Assembly (NCBI RefSeq): GCF_001426995.1
Contig: NZ_LMFY01000001.1
Span: forward strand, 1,671,653 to 1,735,652
DNA length: 64,000 nucleotides
Direction of reading: 5' to 3'
Source of the DNA: Microbacterium sp. Root553
GTDB taxonomy: Bacteria > Actinomycetota > Actinomycetes > Actinomycetales > Microbacteriaceae
Positions within the stretch are counted from its first letter, which is position 1; every line of letters starts with the position of its first letter. The position numbers and the translations under genes were made by a program. Below the pieces are notes generated by a model. It made no database searches, was not told where the DNA came from, and saw nothing but the letters and a program-made list of their open reading frames with translations. Shown here in pieces: positions 9,549-18,254 of the stretch.

Positions 9549-10725
9549 TCGGGCTCGACCAGCCCGGATCCCGCCCGAGCTGCGCGGCACGGGAGACGGA
9601 TGCCGCGCCGAAACGCTCGCGCAGCGTGTCGAGCACGCCGTCGAGACGCTGCTCGTCGCCCCAGTCGATGGGCAGCTCGGGTTGCACGCGCTTGGCGCTG
9701 TCGAGCTGCGACAGCGAGATGCCGAGGAGGGTGATGCCGCGGTCGGTGATCTCGGGCTGTGCGGCGGCCAGCAGCCGCCGTGCCGTGGTGAGCAGGATCG
9801 CCGTGCGGTCGGTCGGCGTGCCGACGGTGCGCGACCGGGTCGCCTTCGTGTAGTCGCCGAAGCGCAGGCGCAGCACGACCGTGCGGCAGACGCGCTCACC
9901 GTCGCGCAGCCGTCGCGCGAGGCGGTCGATGATCTCGGTGAGGAGGAGATCGAGTTCGTCGGGCGAGCGCGGACGGCTCCCCAGGGCGCGCTGCGACCCG
10001 ATCGAGCGGCGTCGTCGGGCGGTGTCGACCGGGCGGGGGTCTCGCAGGCGGGCGAGCGCATGCAGGTGCGCTCCGGCCGCGGTACCCAGCATGCTCTCGG
10101 CGGTCGACGCCTCGAGTTCGGCGAGCTGGCCGACGGTCCGGATGCCGTAACGGTGCAGCTTCTCGGCCGTCACCGCTCCCACGCCCCACAGACGCTCCAC
10201 CGGCAGCGGAAGCAGGAATTCCTCTTCTCGGTCAGGTTCGACGACGAGCAGCCCGTCGGGCTTGCTGACCGCGCTCGCCACCTTCGCGAGGAACTTGGTG
10301 CGCGCCACGCCGACCGAGATCGCCAGCCCGACCTCCGCTCGCACGCGCTCGCGCAGGCGAGTGGCGACCTGCTCGGGTGTGCCGGCGATGCGCCGCAATC
10401 CGCCGACCTCGAGGAAGGCCTCGTCGATCGAGAGACCCTCGACCAGAGGCGTCGTGTCGCGGAAGATCGCGAAGACGTCGCTGCTCGCCGCGGAGTACGC
10501 CTCCATGCGCGGGGGCACGACCACGGCATCGGGGCACAGGTCGCGCGCCTGCCTTCCGCCCATCGCGGTGCGCACGCCGCGGGCCTTGGCCTCGTAGCTC
10601 GCCGCCAGGACGACGCCGCCCCCGACGATGACCGGCCGCCCGCGCAGTGCCGGTGCATCCCGCTGCTCCACCGACGCGTAGAACGCGTCGAGGTCTGCGT
10701 GCAGCACGGTCGCCTCGCCCCGCAT
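9529..10725 (-). CDS. dinB: DNA polymerase IV (Y-family)
   Basis: Translesion DNA polymerase, 398 residues. The Y-family palm motifs are present: HADLDAFYASVEQ (metal-binding Asp11) and LSIDEAFLEV. Further along come the thumb and helix-hairpin-helix segment (LWGVGAVTAEKLHRYGI) and the little-finger domain. GGGAGG lies about 6 nt before the ATG. A beta-clamp-binding motif is not obvious at the C-terminus. It is a single gene facing the levanase gene, and no LexA box could be recognised in its short upstream region. Confidence 0.95.
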   Translation of the reverse strand: MRGEATVLHADLDAFYASVEQRDAPALRGRPVIVGGGVVLAASYEAKARGVRTAMGGRQARDLCPDAVVVPPRMEAYSAASSDVFAIFRDTTPLVEGLSIDEAFLEVGGLRRIAGTPEQVATRLRERVRAEVGLAISVGVARTKFLAKVASAVSKPDGLLVVEPDREEEFLLPLPVERLWGVGAVTAEKLHRYGIRTVGQLAELEASTAESMLGTAAGAHLHALARLRDPRPVDTARRRRSIGSQRALGSRPRSPDELDLLLTEIIDRLARRLRDGERVCRTVVLRLRFGDYTKATRSRTVGTPTDRTAILLTTARRLLAAAQPEITDRGITLLGISLSQLDSAKRVQPELPIDWGDEQRLDGVLDTLRERFGAASVSRAAQLGRDPGWSSPTLPEHR

Positions 10726-10774
10726 CCCGGCCTCCCGTCGACGCGCCGATCATCGCACGGACCGGGGACACTGC

Positions 10775-11449
10775 TCAGACGGGGAGAAGCCGGGACGAGA
10801 AGGAGCGGATCCGCCGGAAGAGGGTGTCGAAGGCCGCGTCGAAGGCGGCGGCGGTGCCGACCTTGGCCGGATCCCGGATGGACCAGTGCAGATCGTCGCC
10901 GTCGCGCAGTCGCTCATGGGCGTCGTCGCACACGGTGATCACGAGATCTCCGTCCGTGCGCACGTCGTCGATGTGCTGCGGCGGATGGTCGGAGGAGATG
11001 GTGAGGCCGTGGCGGGCCGCCGACGCCGTCGCCCCCGGATTCACCGCGACCGCAGGACGCGTTCCCGCCGATGCGACGTCGACCGAGCTCGTGTCGCGCC
11101 AGATGGCCTCGGCGAGCTGCGACCGTGCGGAGTTCGCGGTGCACACGAAGAGCACACGCTGCGGCGGCACGATGCTCGGCGGTGCGAGGGTGTCGAAGAC
11201 CTCGGGGCGAAGGCCGATGTAGTTGCGGCGACGATCGAACTCCGAGCGCGAACGGACGATGATCTGCGCCGACTCGAGAACGCCGAGATGGTGCGCGATC
11301 AGATTCGAGCGCAGATCCAGGGCCGTCCCGATCTCCGAGGACGACAGATCTCCGATCGTGAGCAGATCGACGATCCGCAGGCGCGTCTGATCCGCGAGGG
11401 CGGCGAAGATCCCCGTTCGGCGTTCCAGATCGGTCATCACCTTCATCAC
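10775..11449 (-). CDS. ArsR-type regulator fused to low-molecular-weight phosphatase/arsenate reductase domain
   Basis: A 224-residue fusion. Residues about 10-80 are an ArsR-type winged helix (LADQTRLRIVDLL, then LRSNLIAHHLGVLESAQIIV as recognition helix). Residues about 97-224 are a low-molecular-weight tyrosine phosphatase-like domain with the C(X)5R loop VCTANSARS (Cys103, Arg109) and the general-acid Asp193 in RDPA. Such domains act as arsenate reductases or phosphatases. No arsenite exporter is adjacent, so the role is uncertain: a sensor using the active-site Cys, or a bifunctional arsenic regulator/reductase. Two ATGs begin the frame and the exact start is not decided by a good ribosome site. 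Confidence 0.85.
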   Translation of the reverse strand: MMKVMTDLERRTGIFAALADQTRLRIVDLLTIGDLSSSEIGTALDLRSNLIAHHLGVLESAQIIVRSRSEFDRRRNYIGLRPEVFDTLAPPSIVPPQRVLFVCTANSARSQLAEAIWRDTSSVDVASAGTRPAVAVNPGATASAARHGLTISSDHPPQHIDDVRTDGDLVITVCDDAHERLRDGDDLHWSIRDPAKVGTAAAFDAAFDTLFRRIRSFSSRLLPV

Positions 11450-11480
11450 TATCAGACACTCGCAGATGTGTCCACGGCTA

Positions 11481-11508
11481 TTGACTCAACGCCGACTGAC
11501 CATATCGT
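11481..11508 (+). promoter_or_regulatory. Promoter of the DUF6458-like/PAP2 gene cluster
   Basis: A -35 box TTGACT (11481-11486) and a -10 box TATCGT (11503-11508) are separated by 16 nt. The predicted transcript start, about 11515, leaves a short leader carrying AGGAGAGG before the ATG at 11554. Confidence 0.6.
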
Positions 11509-11553
11509 GGTCCCACGGGTCCGCAGAGGCGGCCCAGGAGAGGAATCCACATC

Positions 11554-11814
11554 ATGGGTATCGGAACCGGCATTGCGCTCATCGTCATCGGAGCGATCCT
11601 CGTCTTCGCGCTCAACATCGACACCGGCGGATTCGTCGATCTCGATCTGATCGGCTACATCCTCATGGGCGCCGGCGCCCTGGTGTTCCTGATCAGCCTC
11701 ATCTTCGTCACGCGCAGCAGGCGCACCGAGACCGTCGCCCGCACCGCGGTCGACCCCGCGACGGGCGAGCGGGTCACGCGGAGGAGCATCCGCGACAACG
11801 AACCCCTCGCCTGA
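11554..11814 (+). CDS. Small two-helix membrane protein (DUF6458-like)
   Basis: 86 residues: two membrane helices (about 5-25 and 32-52, the second containing LDLIGYILMGAGALVFLISL) and a charged C-terminal tail. This layout matches a small family common in actinobacteria with no assigned function. AGGAGAGG precedes the ATG. The next gene (PAP2) starts 6 nt after the stop, so they are probably co-transcribed. Confidence 0.8.
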   Translation: MGIGTGIALIVIGAILVFALNIDTGGFVDLDLIGYILMGAGALVFLISLIFVTRSRRTETVARTAVDPATGERVTRRSIRDNEPLA

Positions 11815-11820
11815 CCCCGC

Positions 11821-12492
11821 GTGTCCGACGCCGCCCGTCGCGACGCCGCGCTCCTGACGGCGGTCTCTGCCGTCGTCGCCTTCGTCGCGTTGCGCAGCGT
11901 CGTCGCGATCGGCGGACACCGGCCGCTGGCGATCGACGTCTGGTGGCACGACCTCATGGGGGCAGCGTCGAGTGACGTCGGCATCGTCATCGCATGGGTG
12001 CCCGCCGTCATCGGGGGCACCATCGGCATGATCCTGGTCGGCGCCGCTCTGGTCGTCCTCCTGCTCTGGCGCGGACGGCGAGGCGACGCCGTGACGCTGG
12101 CGACCGCCATGGTCGCGGTCGTCGCCGTCGGTGCGACGATGGCGGCCGTGATCGGCCGGACGCGCCCCGCGGACTCGCTGGCCGAGAGCATGGCCACCTC
12201 CTTCCCCTCCGGGCACACCGCGGTCGCGACGACGGTCGTCGTCGTTCTCGGCATCGCGCTCCGTCGTCGCCTCGTCTGGATGCTGGGCACGATCTGGGTG
12301 CTCACGATGATGTGGAGTCGCACCTACCTCTCGGCGCACTGGCTCAGCGATGTCATCGCAGGCATGCTCGAGGGCATCGGCGTCGCCACCCTCGTCTGGG
12401 TGTGCGCCGAGGCCGTCCGCGATCGTCATGCCGCCCGCCTGTCCGACACCCCTCCCTTCGAGCACTCCGACGAAAGCGCCGCCACACCATGA
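11821..12492 (+). CDS. PAP2-family membrane phosphatase
   Basis: Membrane phosphatase of the phosphatidic-acid phosphatase type 2 superfamily, 223 residues with about six helices. The three active-site motifs are visible: IGRTRPADS (KX6RP-like), SFPSGHTA (PSGH) and SRTYLSAHWLSDV (SRX5HX3D). Substrate could be a lipid phosphate or undecaprenyl pyrophosphate; sequence alone does not decide. GTG start, 6 nt after the upstream gene; its stop overlaps the next start in an ATGA. Confidence 0.88.
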   Translation: MSDAARRDAALLTAVSAVVAFVALRSVVAIGGHRPLAIDVWWHDLMGAASSDVGIVIAWVPAVIGGTIGMILVGAALVVLLLWRGRRGDAVTLATAMVAVVAVGATMAAVIGRTRPADSLAESMATSFPSGHTAVATTVVVVLGIALRRRLVWMLGTIWVLTMMWSRTYLSAHWLSDVIAGMLEGIGVATLVWVCAEAVRDRHAARLSDTPPFEHSDESAATP

Positions 12493-13301
12493 ATGTCCCC
12501 ACATCCGCTGCCGGCACCGCCAGGGCAGCGCAGAACAGCACGGCGTTCCGCATCCTCGCCAGAGTCGGCTACGTCGTGCTCGGCATCCTGCATCTCCTCA
12601 TCGGATTCATCGCCATCTCCCTCGCGACCGGCGGGGGCGGGGGCAGCGCCGACCAGGGCGGAGCGCTATCGCAGATCCAGCAGTCGCCCGCCGGCACCGC
12701 CCTGCTCTGGATCATCGTGCTCGGGCTGTTCGCGCTCGCGATCTGGCAGACCGCGGAAGCGGTCGTCGAGCGCGATCCCGATGCCAAGAAGAAGTGGGCT
12801 CACCGCATCAAGTTCGCGGGGACGGCCGTGGCGTACGTCGCGATCGGGGCGACCGCGCTCGTGTATGCGCTCGGCGGGCGGTCGGAGTCCTCCGATTCGT
12901 CGCAGTCCTTCAGCGCACGGCTGCTGGCCGTGCCCGCCGGGGTCGTGCTGCTCGTGCTCGTGGGCCTCGTCGTCGTCGCGGTGGGCGTCGCGTTCATCGT
13001 GCGGGGCGCCACTCGGGCGTTCACGAAGAACCTCTCGCTGCCCAGCGGCGCGGCGCGCTCCGGCATCATCGCGTTCGGCGTCGCCGGCTACATCGCCAAG
13101 GGGATCGCGGTCGCGGTCGCCGGCGTGCTGTTCGTCATCGCCGCTCTCACGCACGATCCCGAGACGGCTGGCGGTCTCGACTCCGCGTTGCGCAGTCTCG
13201 CCGGGCTGCCTTTCGGCGCGGTCATCCTCTGGGCGGTCGGCGCGGGGCTCGTGGTCTACGGACTGTTCTGCGTCGCTCGAGCGCGGTACGCGAGGATGTG
13301 A
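12489..13301 (+). CDS. DUF1206 membrane protein
   Basis: 270 residues with three repeated pairs of membrane helices (VGYVVLGILHLLIGFIAI, then IKFAGTAVAYVAIGATALVYAL, then FGVAGYIAKGIAVAVAGVLFVIA). This threefold internal repeat is the hallmark of DUF1206. Function unknown. The start ATG overlaps the PAP2 stop. An imperfect hairpin (CCCCGTC 13304-13310 / GACGGGG 13326-13332) follows the stop and may be a weak terminator. Confidence 0.85.
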   Translation: MNVPTSAAGTARAAQNSTAFRILARVGYVVLGILHLLIGFIAISLATGGGGGSADQGGALSQIQQSPAGTALLWIIVLGLFALAIWQTAEAVVERDPDAKKKWAHRIKFAGTAVAYVAIGATALVYALGGRSESSDSSQSFSARLLAVPAGVVLLVLVGLVVVAVGVAFIVRGATRAFTKNLSLPSGAARSGIIAFGVAGYIAKGIAVAVAGVLFVIAALTHDPETAGGLDSALRSLAGLPFGAVILWAVGAGLVVYGLFCVARARYARM

Positions 13302-13353
13302 CGCCCCGTCCTGCCGGGGGAGGGTGACGGGGATGGTTGCTCCAGGTCGACAG

Positions 13354-13383
13354 TTGCGCTTTAGCAACCATCGGGCGTATAGT
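13354..13383 (+). promoter_or_regulatory. Promoter of the EmrB-type exporter operon
   Basis: The -35 box TTGCGC (13354-13359) and -10 box TATAGT (13378-13383) are 18 nt apart. The -35 lies inside a small inverted repeat GTTGC (13353-13357) / GCAAC (13364-13368). The main operator begins inside the -10. Confidence 0.65.
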
Positions 13384-13398
13384 TGATTCTTATCAACT
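13381..13398. promoter_or_regulatory. Probable MarR operator
   Basis: AGTTGAT-TCTT-ATCAACT, a perfect 7-bp inverted repeat with 4-nt spacer. It overlaps the -10 box and the expected transcript start of the exporter operon, and a MarR gene is the second gene of that operon. This is the standard arrangement for autorepression relieved by the exported compound. Confidence 0.7.
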
Positions 13399-13420
13399 TT
13401 CTACACAGGAGCATCCCACT

Positions 13421-15157
13421 GTGACCCACGTCTCTTCCTCTTCTCTCGCTGAGCCCACGCGCTCGCCGCGCGAGGTCTTCACCGCGATCTCCGGCCTCGT
13501 CGTCGGCATGTTCGTCGCCGTGCTCTCGGGCACGGTCGTGTCGACCTCGATGCCCGTCATCATCGCCGACCTCGGCGGCACCCAGTCCCAGTACACCTGG
13601 GTCATCACCGCGAGCCTGCTGGCGACCGCCGTCTCCACCCCGATCTGGGGAAAGCTCGCCGACCTCGTCGACCGCAAGATCCTCGTGCAGATCTCGCTCA
13701 TCATCTTCACCGTCGGCACCGTGATCGCCGGATTCTCGACCGACACGAACATGCTCATCGCGGTGCGCGTCATCCAGGGCATCGGCGTCGGCGGCCTGAT
13801 GTCGCTCGTCATGATCGCCGTCGCGCTGATCATCTCGCCGCGTGAGCGCGGCAAGTACATGGGTGTCGTCGGCGGCATCATGGCCCTCGGCACCATCGGC
13901 GGCCCGCTGCTCGGCGGACTCCTCACCGACGTGTGGGGCTGGCGCTCCAACTTCTTCGTCGGCGTGCCGTTCGCGCTCCTCGCGCTCGTGCTGCTGCAGT
14001 TCACGCTGCACCTGCCCAAGCCGCAGCGCGACACCAAGGTCTCGATCGACTACTTCGGCATCGTCCTGCTCGCGGTCGGCGTCTCGACTCTGCTGATCTG
14101 GGTGTCGATGGGCGGCAGCCAGTTCGACTGGGATTCCTCGACCAGCATCATGCTCGTCGTGACCGCCGCGGTCGCGATCGCCGGATTCATCACCGTCGAG
14201 TTCTTCGTCAAAGAGCCGATCGTGCCGATGTCGCTGTTCCGCAACCGCACCTTCACGCTCTCCGTCATCGCGTCGATCGCGATCGGCGTCTCGATGTTCG
14301 CGACCTCGGTGTTCCTCGCGCAGTACTTCCAGCTGGCCCGTGGCGCCACACCCACGGAGTCCGGCCTCATGACCATCCCGATGATCATCGGCCAGATGGG
14401 TGCGTCGATCATCATCGGCCAGCTGGTGAGCAGGTTCGGCAAGTGGAAGGGCTGGATGCTCACGGGCTCCGTGCTCACCACGATCGGCGTGAGCCTGATG
14501 GCGACGCTGCGCTACGACACCCCGTTCCCGCTCGTCGCGACGTACATGTTCGTCCTCGGCGCCGGGCTCGGCATGGTGATGCAGAACCTCACCCTCATCG
14601 TGCAGAACGACACCGACCCGAGGCAGCTGGGAGCCGCGTCGTCGAACGTGAACTTCTTCCGCACCATCGCGGGCACCATCGGCGTGACCGTCATGGGCTC
14701 GCTGCTGTCGACCAGCGTCGCCTCGTACATGTCCGACGCTCTCGAGGGCTTCACGCCGACCACTCCCGACGAGGTCGACGCGCTCACGCACCTCGCCTCG
14801 GGCAACGTGCCCAAGGTGACGCAGCTCCCCGACACCATCCGCGCGATCGTCGAGGGCGCCTACGGCCACGGCATCGCGGATGCCTTCATCATCGCCATCC
14901 CGCTCGCCGTGATCTCGATCATCGCGATCGCGTTCATCCGCAACAAGCCGCTCTCGACCAAGAACGCCGCGGAGCAGCTGCGTGAGCAGGCCGAGGAGTC
15001 GGTGCTCGACGTCTCGGAGGCGGAGGTCGGGGCGAACATGTCGACCGGCACCATCCGGATCTCGGCAGCGCAGGCTTCCACGTCCACCGCCACAGGGTCG
15101 GTGACCGTCCTCGAGCACGACCGCGAGGATGAGCAGGGCCGGGAGCCGAGGAACTGA
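13421..15157 (+). CDS. MFS drug exporter, DHA2/EmrB type (14 helices)
   Basis: Proton-driven multidrug exporter of the inner membrane, 578 residues. The GTG start is chosen because AGGAG (13407-13411) lies 9 nt upstream; an earlier in-frame start would lie upstream of the promoter. Helix 1 is followed by the DHA2-type VVSTSMPVIIADLGG segment, and motif A-like GKLADLVDRK follows helix 2. A hydrophilic tail of about 60 residues ends the protein. It is in operon with a MarR regulator starting 1 nt after its stop, and a palindromic operator covers the promoter. Substrate unknown. Confidence 0.92.
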   Translation: MTHVSSSSLAEPTRSPREVFTAISGLVVGMFVAVLSGTVVSTSMPVIIADLGGTQSQYTWVITASLLATAVSTPIWGKLADLVDRKILVQISLIIFTVGTVIAGFSTDTNMLIAVRVIQGIGVGGLMSLVMIAVALIISPRERGKYMGVVGGIMALGTIGGPLLGGLLTDVWGWRSNFFVGVPFALLALVLLQFTLHLPKPQRDTKVSIDYFGIVLLAVGVSTLLIWVSMGGSQFDWDSSTSIMLVVTAAVAIAGFITVEFFVKEPIVPMSLFRNRTFTLSVIASIAIGVSMFATSVFLAQYFQLARGATPTESGLMTIPMIIGQMGASIIIGQLVSRFGKWKGWMLTGSVLTTIGVSLMATLRYDTPFPLVATYMFVLGAGLGMVMQNLTLIVQNDTDPRQLGAASSNVNFFRTIAGTIGVTVMGSLLSTSVASYMSDALEGFTPTTPDEVDALTHLASGNVPKVTQLPDTIRAIVEGAYGHGIADAFIIAIPLAVISIIAIAFIRNKPLSTKNAAEQLREQAEESVLDVSEAEVGANMSTGTIRISAAQASTSTATGSVTVLEHDREDEQGREPRN

Positions 15158-15158
15158 G

Positions 15159-15614
15159 ATGACCATCTCAGACGCGGCGGTGTCCGCGGATGTGGACACC
15201 GCCCTCGGCGACCTCCAGACGCATCTGAACCTCATCTTCGCGAGGACAAGGACGCTCTGGCGCGAGTCGGCGGCGCGCATCGACCCCGAGCTGCAGGTCG
15301 GCGGCTACAAGCTGCTCGCCTTCATCGACCGCGCGGGCTCGGCCAGCGCCCACGAACTGGCCGAGCGGTTCGAGATGGACAAATCCGTCATCAGTCGGCA
15401 CGTGCGGATGCTCGAGGAGCTCGGACTGCTGGCCTCGCGGGCGGACGAGCGGGACGGGCGGCTGCGCGTGCTGACGGCGACGCCGTCGGCCTGCGCCGCC
15501 CTCGCCGAGCTCCGCAGCGACCACGCCTCGCGACTGCGCACCGTCGTCGCGGAGCTCACGCCGGAGGAGATCGACGCCGCCTCCAAGGTCTTCCGACTGC
15601 TCGCCGAGGTCTGA
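15159..15614 (+). CDS. MarR-family regulator of the adjacent exporter
   Basis: 151 residues with the MarR winged helix: FEMDKSVISRHVRMLEELGLLASRADERDGR contains the recognition helix and wing. It directly follows the EmrB-type gene (stop and start separated by 1 nt) with a GAGG ribosome site inside the end of that gene. It most likely represses the operon through the inverted repeat at 13381-13398 and is released by a small aromatic or lipophilic ligand; the ligand is unknown. Confidence 0.88.
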   Translation: MTISDAAVSADVDTALGDLQTHLNLIFARTRTLWRESAARIDPELQVGGYKLLAFIDRAGSASAHELAERFEMDKSVISRHVRMLEELGLLASRADERDGRLRVLTATPSACAALAELRSDHASRLRTVVAELTPEEIDAASKVFRLLAEV

Positions 15615-15749
15615 GCGCCGCGCCACACGATCGCGCCGCACGATCACTCCGGATGTCTTCTCGGGTTGTCGATCGACGCCTTCTGTGGTTCAGTCGAATG
15701 TCTTGTCCGCGCGAGTCGGCGTCCCAAGACCGGACAGAACGGTGCTTCG

Positions 15750-16487
15750 GTGAATTGGATCGCCTCCAACCTCGGCCTGATATTCGATCTCACGATCAAT
15801 CACGTCCGTCTGGCGATCGTGCCCATCCTCCTCGGCTTCGTGATCGCGGTGCCGCTGGGGTGGGTGGCCAGTCGCAATCGCATCGCCAGGACGTTCATCA
15901 TCACCACGGGCAGCCTGCTCTACACGATCCCGTCGCTGCCGCTTTTCGTCATCCTGCCGGTCATCCTCGGCACTCGGATCCTCGATGACACGAACCTGGT
16001 CGTGGCGCTCACGATCTACGCGGTCGCGATCATGCTGCGCTCGGCCACCGATGCGTTCGGATCCGTCGATCGGGCGATCATCGAGTCGGCGAAGGCCATC
16101 GGCTTCTCGCGAGGCGGCCGGTTCTGGCGCGTCGAGTTCCCGCTCGCCGGGCCGGTGCTCGTCGCCGGCCTCCGCGTCGTCTCCGTGTCGACCATCGCCC
16201 TCGTCTCGGTGGGTGTGATCATCGGCTCGGAGAACCTCGGCTACCTCTTCCAGAACGGCAAGCAGCGCGGCATCCTCGAGGAGGTCGTCGTCGGGATCGT
16301 GATGAGTCTGCTCATCGCCCTCGTCTTCGACCTGATCCTCGTGGCGATCGGGCGGGTTCTGATGCCCTGGAGCCGCGCGGTCGGTGGTCGCGCCCAGGGC
16401 GGCGATCCCCCCGACAGCGACACCACGGCCGCCGATGCGGGCGCCGGCGGCGGTCGGCTGCTCGCGCCCCCGGGAGCGGGTGTCTGA
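15750..16487 (+). CDS. Osmoprotectant-type ABC importer permease 1 (OpuCB-like)
   Basis: 245 residues, about five membrane helices, with the EAA loop around IIESAKAIGFSRGGRFWRVEFPLAGP. It matches the OpuC/ProW-type permeases for betaine, choline or related quaternary amines. The GTG at 15750 starts a plausible N-terminus (NWIASNLGLIFDLTINHV) but has only a weak GGTGC ribosome site; an upstream TTG at 15666 is possible. The C-terminus is a Gly/Pro/Ala-rich tail. Its stop overlaps the next permease start (TGATG). Confidence 0.85.
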   Translation: MNWIASNLGLIFDLTINHVRLAIVPILLGFVIAVPLGWVASRNRIARTFIITTGSLLYTIPSLPLFVILPVILGTRILDDTNLVVALTIYAVAIMLRSATDAFGSVDRAIIESAKAIGFSRGGRFWRVEFPLAGPVLVAGLRVVSVSTIALVSVGVIIGSENLGYLFQNGKQRGILEEVVVGIVMSLLIALVFDLILVAIGRVLMPWSRAVGGRAQGGDPPDSDTTAADAGAGGGRLLAPPGAGV

Positions 16488-17257
16488 TGGACTTCTTCCT
16501 CGACGCCATCGCCTGGATCTTCGATCCCCCCAACTGGGTGCCGGGCTCGCAGAGTCCGCTGCCCATCGGTGACCGGCTCGTCGAGCACCTCCTCTACTCG
16601 GGGGTCTCGCTCGCCATCGCGATGCTGATCGCTCTTCCGCTCGGCTTCTACATCGGGCACACCGGGCGCGGTCGACAGTTCGTCATCGGCTTCACCGGCG
16701 CGATGCGCGCCCTCCCCACGCTGGGGCTCCTGTTCTTCCTCACGATGGTGCTGCGCTCCGGCCTCAGCACCACTCCGGCCGTGCTCGTCGGCTCCGTCAT
16801 CGCGTTCGTCCTGCTGGCCATCCCGTCGCTGCTCGCCGGCGCCTACGCGGGGCTCGAGAGCGTCGGCCGCGAGGCGATCGATGCGGCGCGCTCGATCGGG
16901 ATGACGGAGATGCAGATCCTGCGCAAGGTCGAGATCCCGCTCGGTCTTCCCGTGATCATCGGCGGGATCCGCTCGGCCACCCTGCAGGTCATCGCGACGG
17001 TGACGATCGCGTCGTACGTCGGACTCGGCGGCCTGGGGCGCATCATCTCCTCCGGCATCGGCCTCAACGACTACACCGTGATCCTCGGTGGCGCGCTCCT
17101 GGTCACCGTCCTCGCCCTCGTCATCGACGGCGTCTTCGCGCTTCTCCAGCGTCTCACCCGTACTCGGGGACAGGCGATGCGTCCCCTCCGCAGCGTTCAG
17201 CGAAACAGATCGGATGCCGCCGTGGCGCCGATCCTCGACGAAAGGACCCCCGCATGA
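16487..17257 (+). CDS. Osmoprotectant-type ABC importer permease 2 (OpuCD-like)
   Basis: 256 residues, homologous to the preceding permease, with EAA loop AIDAARSIGMTEMQILRKVEIPLGLP and the family's GLGGLGRIISSGIGLNDY segment. The ATG overlaps the preceding stop and its own stop overlaps the receptor start, so three genes are translationally linked. Two distinct permeases plus one receptor is the normal OpuC layout; the ATPase gene that normally accompanies them is not in the neighbourhood. Confidence 0.88.
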   Translation: MDFFLDAIAWIFDPPNWVPGSQSPLPIGDRLVEHLLYSGVSLAIAMLIALPLGFYIGHTGRGRQFVIGFTGAMRALPTLGLLFFLTMVLRSGLSTTPAVLVGSVIAFVLLAIPSLLAGAYAGLESVGREAIDAARSIGMTEMQILRKVEIPLGLPVIIGGIRSATLQVIATVTIASYVGLGGLGRIISSGIGLNDYTVILGGALLVTVLALVIDGVFALLQRLTRTRGQAMRPLRSVQRNRSDAAVAPILDERTPA

Positions 17258-18204
17258 CCTCTCGAGCCCGCAAGACCTGGTTGACAGCCTCCCTGCTCGC
17301 CGTCAGCACCACCATCGCCCTCGCCGGGTGCGCGACCTCCGACCCGACGTCGTCCGGCGGCGGAGACGCCGCCGAGGGCGACGCCATCATCGTGGGTTCG
17401 TTCGCGTTCCCCGAGAGCGAGATCCTCGGCGAGATCTACGCGCAGGCGCTCGAGGCCGAAGGCTTCGACGTCTCCACAAAGTTCAACATCGGTCCGCGAC
17501 AGCAGACGATCCCCGCCCTGCAGGACGGCTCGATCAACCTCATCCCGGAGTACAACGGCAACCTGCTGGCCTACTACGACACGGCCTACGAGGAGCGGAC
17601 GACCGAGGACGTCGACGCCGCGCTGCCGGATGCCGTGGGTGCAGACGATCTGCAGGTGCTCGACTCGGCTGAGGCCGAGGACAAGGACGCCTACGTCGTG
17701 ACGAAGAAGACCGCCGAGGAGAACGACCTCACGGCCATCGGCGACCTGAAGGCGCTGGAGCCCTTCTCGCTCGCCTCGAACCCGCAGTTCGGCGAGCTCG
17801 GGTACGGCATCCCGGGCCTCCGCGACGTCTACGGGGTCGGCACCGAAGCCGGTCAGGTCACGTTCGTCCCGTACGAGGACTTCGGCGGCCCCGACACCGT
17901 GCAGGCGCTCGTCGACGGCACGGTGCAGGTGGCGGACATCTACACGACCTCTCCGGCGATCAAGTCCGAGGATCTCGTCGTGCTCGACGACCCCGAGAAC
18001 ATGATCTCGGCGCAGAACGTCATCCCGCTGCTCTCGAAGGACATCTACACCGACAAGCTCGCCGAGGTGCTCAACGCGATCTCGGCGAAGCTCACCACCG
18101 ACGACCTGATCGAGCTGCGCGACCGGGTCGAGGGCGACGAGAAGGCCTCGGCATCGACGGCGGCGGAAGAGTGGCTCACCGCCGCAGGCCTGCTCGACAA
18201 GTGA
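17254..18204 (+). CDS. Osmoprotectant-type ABC importer receptor lipoprotein (OpuCC-like)
   Basis: 316 residues. A signal peptide ends in the lipobox LAGC (Cys about 26), then the OpuAC fold begins with IIVGSFAFPESEILGEIYAQALEAEG. The segments PALQDGSINLIPEYNGNLL and DNPQFGELGYGIPGL-like region (SNPQFGELGYGIPGL) are typical of glycine betaine/choline/carnitine receptors. Membrane-anchored outside the cell, it delivers ligand to the two permeases encoded upstream. Exact ligand is not evident. A strong hairpin follows the gene. Confidence 0.88.
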   Translation: MTSRARKTWLTASLLAVSTTIALAGCATSDPTSSGGGDAAEGDAIIVGSFAFPESEILGEIYAQALEAEGFDVSTKFNIGPRQQTIPALQDGSINLIPEYNGNLLAYYDTAYEERTTEDVDAALPDAVGADDLQVLDSAEAEDKDAYVVTKKTAEENDLTAIGDLKALEPFSLASNPQFGELGYGIPGLRDVYGVGTEAGQVTFVPYEDFGGPDTVQALVDGTVQVADIYTTSPAIKSEDLVVLDDPENMISAQNVIPLLSKDIYTDKLAEVLNAISAKLTTDDLIELRDRVEGDEKASASTAAEEWLTAAGLLDK

Positions 18205-18254
18205 CCGTGCGGACGGATCGGGCGTCCCTCACCTGATCGACGCCTGATCCGATC

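Noticed and set aside
13361-15280. Minus-strand 600-codon frame opposite the EmrB-type gene
   Set aside because: Translation is His/Asp/Arg repeat-like, antisense to hydrophobic helices; not a protein.
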